Below, piece by piece: positions 60,943 through 64,000 of a stretch of 64,000 bases of DNA. This stretch comes from Candidatus Nitrotoga arctica. GTDB taxonomy: Bacteria; Pseudomonadota; Gammaproteobacteria; Burkholderiales; Gallionellaceae. The stretch covers positions 1,984,001-2,048,000 of the forward strand of contig NZ_OU912926.1 in the NCBI RefSeq assembly GCF_918378365.1. The letters run 5' to 3'. Position numbers and translations under genes: made by a program. The stretch's first letter is position 1, and each line of letters opens with the position of its first letter. The notes beneath the pieces are model-generated. The model saw nothing but the letters and a program-made list of their open reading frames with translations, did not search any database and was not told where the DNA came from.

Positions 60943-63663
60943 ATGAATACCGTCATCGCGCCCATTTCTGCTAATTTTGACACTGTTTTACAGCGCGCCC
61001 TGCGTGGTAGTCGATATGCACAACGCCTGCTCGATAGCCAGGAAGAATTACTACCGTGGCTGCGCGCGCACTATGCTCAACCGTGCAATATGGATGAAAT
61101 GGCGGCATGGCTAGCCACCATACCAGTAACGAATGAAGATTCACTGTCACGCGCGCTACGCTGCTTGCGCAAGCGAGTCATGCTCAAGCTACTGACGCGC
61201 GACCTGGGCGGACTGGCCAATCTGGAGGAGGTAATGACCTGCATGTCTGCACTGGCAGAGCTAAGCGTAGGGCGCGCGCAAAACTTTATTATGGAAACAC
61301 TGGTGCAACAGTATGGCCAGCCGATAGGTGCACTAAGCAGCACGCCGCAACAATTGCTGGTAATTGGCATGGGCAAACTGGGCGGCATGGAACTCAATGT
61401 TTCCTCTGATATTGATCTTATTTTCGTCTACCCGGAAGATGGCAACAGCAATGGTTCTCGCAGTATAAGTAACCACGATTTTTTTACCCGCCTGGGGCGT
61501 CGCCTCATTAACCTGATTAGCGAATTAACCCAAGAAGGCTATGTATTCCGCGTGGACATGCGTTTACGGCCTTATGGTGACAGCGGACCATTGGTGATGA
61601 GTTTCGCAGCGGTGGAGGAATATCTGGTAGAACAAGGTCGAGAATGGGAACGTTACGCTTGGATTAAAGCTCGAGTCATCTCTCCGGCAGAATATCCCGC
61701 TACGCAAGAACTTATGCAACTCGTACAACCCTTCATATTCCGCAAATATCTCGACTTCGGCGCATTCGAATCCATGCGCAAGCTGCATGCACAAATTAGC
61801 CAGGAAGTGCAGCGACGCGACCGAATTGACAATATCAAACTGGGGCCAGGTGGCATCCGCGAAATTGAGTTTATAGCCCAAGTTTTTCAATTGATACGGG
61901 GTGGGCGCGATGCCAGCCTGCGTATCCGTCCCACTTTGCAAGTATTGCAACTTCTGCGCGAGAACGACCAACTTACCCCAGATACCGTAATAGGGTTGAG
62001 TGCAGCTTATGTGTTTTTGCGTAATCTGGAGCATCGCCTGCAATATCTGGATGACCAGCAAACTCATGGCTTACCTAAAAATATTACCGATCAAGCGTTG
62101 CTAGCCGAAGACATGGGCTATCCAGATTACGATGCCATGTTGAAACAATTAAATCACCACCGCTCGTTAGTAAGCGGTCAGTTCGCCCAAATTTTCAGCA
62201 CGCAAAAAGATAACACGATAACAAGTACGCTTTGGCACGAAAATTTGAACGCGGAAGCGTTACAAAAAGACCTTGGCAAATTAGATTATGCAGACACAGC
62301 AACCCTAGCTGAACGGCTGTTGCATATCCGTGACAGTGGCCGCTACCGCCAACTGCCGGACACCAGCCGCCAACGCATGGACAAATTGATCCCGCAGTTC
62401 ATCACGCTATGTGCTGTGCCGAGCAACCGTGACCAAACCTTGCTACGCATACTCAATCTGTTGGAAAGCATTAGTCGACGCGCCTCCTATCTGGCCTTTC
62501 TGGCCGAATATCCCAAGGTGTTGCCACGGTTGATCGGACTTGCCAGCGCCAGTGAGTGGGCGTGCGAATACTTAATCAAGCATCCCATTCTGCTGGATGA
62601 GTTGCTTGATGCGCGTGAAATCTACCATGCACCCGATTGGATTGCTCTAGATACTGAACTGTTGACACAACTGGATCAATGCAATACGGATACCGAACGC
62701 CAAATGGATGTGCTTCGTCAGTTTCAGCATGCCCAAACATTCCATTTATTGGCAATGGATTTGCAAGGGCTGTTGCCGTTGGAAACTCTAAGCGATCATC
62801 TCAGCAACTTGGCCGACCTGATTTTGCACCATGTGTTGCAACTGTGCTGGCGTGACGCGCGCAAGAAGCACCAACAGCAAGCGCAATTTGCCATTATTGC
62901 CTACGGCAAATTGGGTGGGCGCGAACTTGGCTATTCTGCCGATCTCGACCTGATTTTTTTGTACGACGACCCGCATCCCGACGCAGCAGAAATCTATGCC
63001 CGGCTGGCTCAGCGCATCAATACCTTATTAAGCAGCTATACCTCCGCGGGCCGTTTGTATGAGATCGATTTGCGCCTGCGCCCCAATGGCGCTAGCGGCT
63101 TGTTGGTCAGTTCCATTCCCGCATTCGCTGAATATCAGCAGCATCATGCTTGGGTGTGGGAACACCAGGCGCTGACACGCGCGCGCTTCTGTGCCGGAGA
63201 TGCACAAGTGGGCAAACAATTTGAAATCATTCGCACCAACGTGTTGCGCAAACCGCGTGATCTGAATGTGCTGCGCCAGGAGATCGTGGCAATGCGGCAG
63301 AAAATGCTGGACACCCATCCAAATGACAGCAATTTGTTCGATATCAAACATGATCGCGGCGGCATGGTAGATATCGAGTTCATAGTGCAATTTTTAATAC
63401 TGGCACATGCTCACACCGAGCCAAAATTGACTGCTAACAGCGGCAATTTGGCACTATTACTGCTCGCCGGTGAATTAGGATTAATAAAAGTAGAATTGGC
63501 GGAAGCGGTCAGCAACTGCTACCGCAACCTACGCGCACTACAACACAAGATGCGCCTGAATAACCAATCACCCTATCGAATTGACAGGAAAGCAATCGAC
63601 ACCACATCGGTGCTTACGCTATGGGAAGAACTCTTGGGGCCACATGGTCAAGAAAAACGATAA
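60943..63663 (+). CDS. glnE: Glutamine synthetase adenylyltransferase/deadenylase
   Basis: 906 aa bifunctional enzyme. Two nucleotidyltransferase domains: the N-terminal deadenylase with GKLGGMELNVSSDIDLIFVY and RPYGDSGPLVMS, the C-terminal adenylylase with GKLGGRELGYSADLDLIFLY and RPNGASGLLVSS; each is followed by a helical GlnD-type UTase domain (GGIREIEFIAQ, GGMVDIEFIVQ). It sets glutamine synthetase activity in response to PII. Intact. Confidence 0.97.
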   Translation: MNTVIAPISANFDTVLQRALRGSRYAQRLLDSQEELLPWLRAHYAQPCNMDEMAAWLATIPVTNEDSLSRALRCLRKRVMLKLLTRDLGGLANLEEVMTCMSALAELSVGRAQNFIMETLVQQYGQPIGALSSTPQQLLVIGMGKLGGMELNVSSDIDLIFVYPEDGNSNGSRSISNHDFFTRLGRRLINLISELTQEGYVFRVDMRLRPYGDSGPLVMSFAAVEEYLVEQGREWERYAWIKARVISPAEYPATQELMQLVQPFIFRKYLDFGAFESMRKLHAQISQEVQRRDRIDNIKLGPGGIREIEFIAQVFQLIRGGRDASLRIRPTLQVLQLLRENDQLTPDTVIGLSAAYVFLRNLEHRLQYLDDQQTHGLPKNITDQALLAEDMGYPDYDAMLKQLNHHRSLVSGQFAQIFSTQKDNTITSTLWHENLNAEALQKDLGKLDYADTATLAERLLHIRDSGRYRQLPDTSRQRMDKLIPQFITLCAVPSNRDQTLLRILNLLESISRRASYLAFLAEYPKVLPRLIGLASASEWACEYLIKHPILLDELLDAREIYHAPDWIALDTELLTQLDQCNTDTERQMDVLRQFQHAQTFHLLAMDLQGLLPLETLSDHLSNLADLILHHVLQLCWRDARKKHQQQAQFAIIAYGKLGGRELGYSADLDLIFLYDDPHPDAAEIYARLAQRINTLLSSYTSAGRLYEIDLRLRPNGASGLLVSSIPAFAEYQQHHAWVWEHQALTRARFCAGDAQVGKQFEIIRTNVLRKPRDLNVLRQEIVAMRQKMLDTHPNDSNLFDIKHDRGGMVDIEFIVQFLILAHAHTEPKLTANSGNLALLLLAGELGLIKVELAEAVSNCYRNLRALQHKMRLNNQSPYRIDRKAIDTTSVLTLWEELLGPHGQEKR

Positions 63664-63695
63664 CTATCATCTCAAATGAAAACAACAATCACATT

Positions 63696-64000
63696 ATGAG
63701 CACACAAAGCATTCAGAGTCAGGACATTAAAATTTCCGAAGTATTTCAAGGGTTCTACTCCGTCCCCGACTATCAGCGAGAATATGTCTGGCAGTCTGAG
63801 CAGGTTGAGCAGTTGCTGACCGATATCTATGGTGAGCTCAATGGAGCTGATCCAGAAAAGGCACCGGAATACTTCATCGGCAGTATCGTCGTGTGCCCAA
63901 GCAAGAATGGCGTTTTTGATCTCATTGACGGGCAGCAGCGGATGACAACACTCTTCCTGATCTTGTGTGCGATTCGGGATCGATTCGAAGTTCTCGGCTA
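63696..64000 (+). CDS. DUF262 (GmrSD-like) protein, N-terminal part
   Basis: The ATG at 63696, 32 bases after glnE, opens a frame that leaves the window. Visible: KISEVFQGFYSVPDYQREYVWQ, YFIGSIVVCP and FDLIDGQQRMTTLFLILCAI, the DUF262 nucleotide-site motifs (DGQQR). Related to but clearly different from the broken gene at 29941. Probably a type IV restriction or defence protein; the nuclease domain would be beyond the edge. Confidence 0.88.
   Translation, partial: MSTQSIQSQDIKISEVFQGFYSVPDYQREYVWQSEQVEQLLTDIYGELNGADPEKAPEYFIGSIVVCPSKNGVFDLIDGQQRMTTLFLILCAIRDRFEVLG

Overview
The window looks like a chromosome segment of a betaproteobacterium, most likely order Nitrosomonadales and close to Gallionellaceae or Candidatus Nitrotoga. 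This is an inference from the yhdP-nitrilase-tldD gene block divergent from glnE, from two PEP-CTERM proteins, and from the protein sequences; no rRNA or single-copy phylogenetic marker is present to settle it.

There are two very different halves. From 49.7 to 63.7 kb lies intact core chromosome: an HU protein, the formaldehyde detoxification pair frmA-fghA, ilvD, tldD, a nitrilase-family amidase, the very large AsmA-like yhdP, and glnE. None shows a frameshift. A new accessory gene (DUF262, GmrSD-like) begins right after glnE at the window edge.

From 1 to about 48.6 kb lies a decaying accessory region. At least eight copies of a 200-300 bp repeat occur here, six of which keep part of the 3' half of a tRNA-Asn gene (anticodon GTT) followed by its terminator. 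They suggest repeated integration, duplication and excision at one tRNA-Asn target. A phage-type integrase remnant sits at 48.3-48.6 kb. The first 10.2 kb is a large inverted duplication (arms 1-2945 and 7210-10181); each arm later received its own copy of the same IS630 element, so each arm shows the empty site of the other. Other mobile elements are three IS3-type copies, one IS5-type copy, a second IS630 type, a truncated IS630 copy, an IS110 element and several fragments, including IS30.

The cargo is mostly broken genes: a GmrSD-AlbA fusion, a DUF4011 helicase-nuclease whose helicase core was lost at an IS3 insertion, a UvrD-like helicase, an endonuclease/exonuclease/phosphatase fragment, a PIN-like gene, an ArdA antirestriction gene, and a run of small enzymes (VOC, DUF1428, RibD-like, PhnB-like). 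It reads as a graveyard of a defence island. Apparently intact cargo includes a hybrid histidine kinase, rnk, a CAP protein, EF-hand and excalibur proteins, two PEP-CTERM proteins, a DUF4142 protein, a SIMPL protein, several small exported proteins and a second, divergent ribosomal protein L32 gene.

The strongest candidates for new biology are: a structured RNA with a minus-strand terminator upstream of rnk, present twice with a compensatory base-pair change; a palindromic intergenic repeat found three times, each time exactly between convergent genes; the L32 paralogue; and the DUF262-DUF1524-AlbA fusion.
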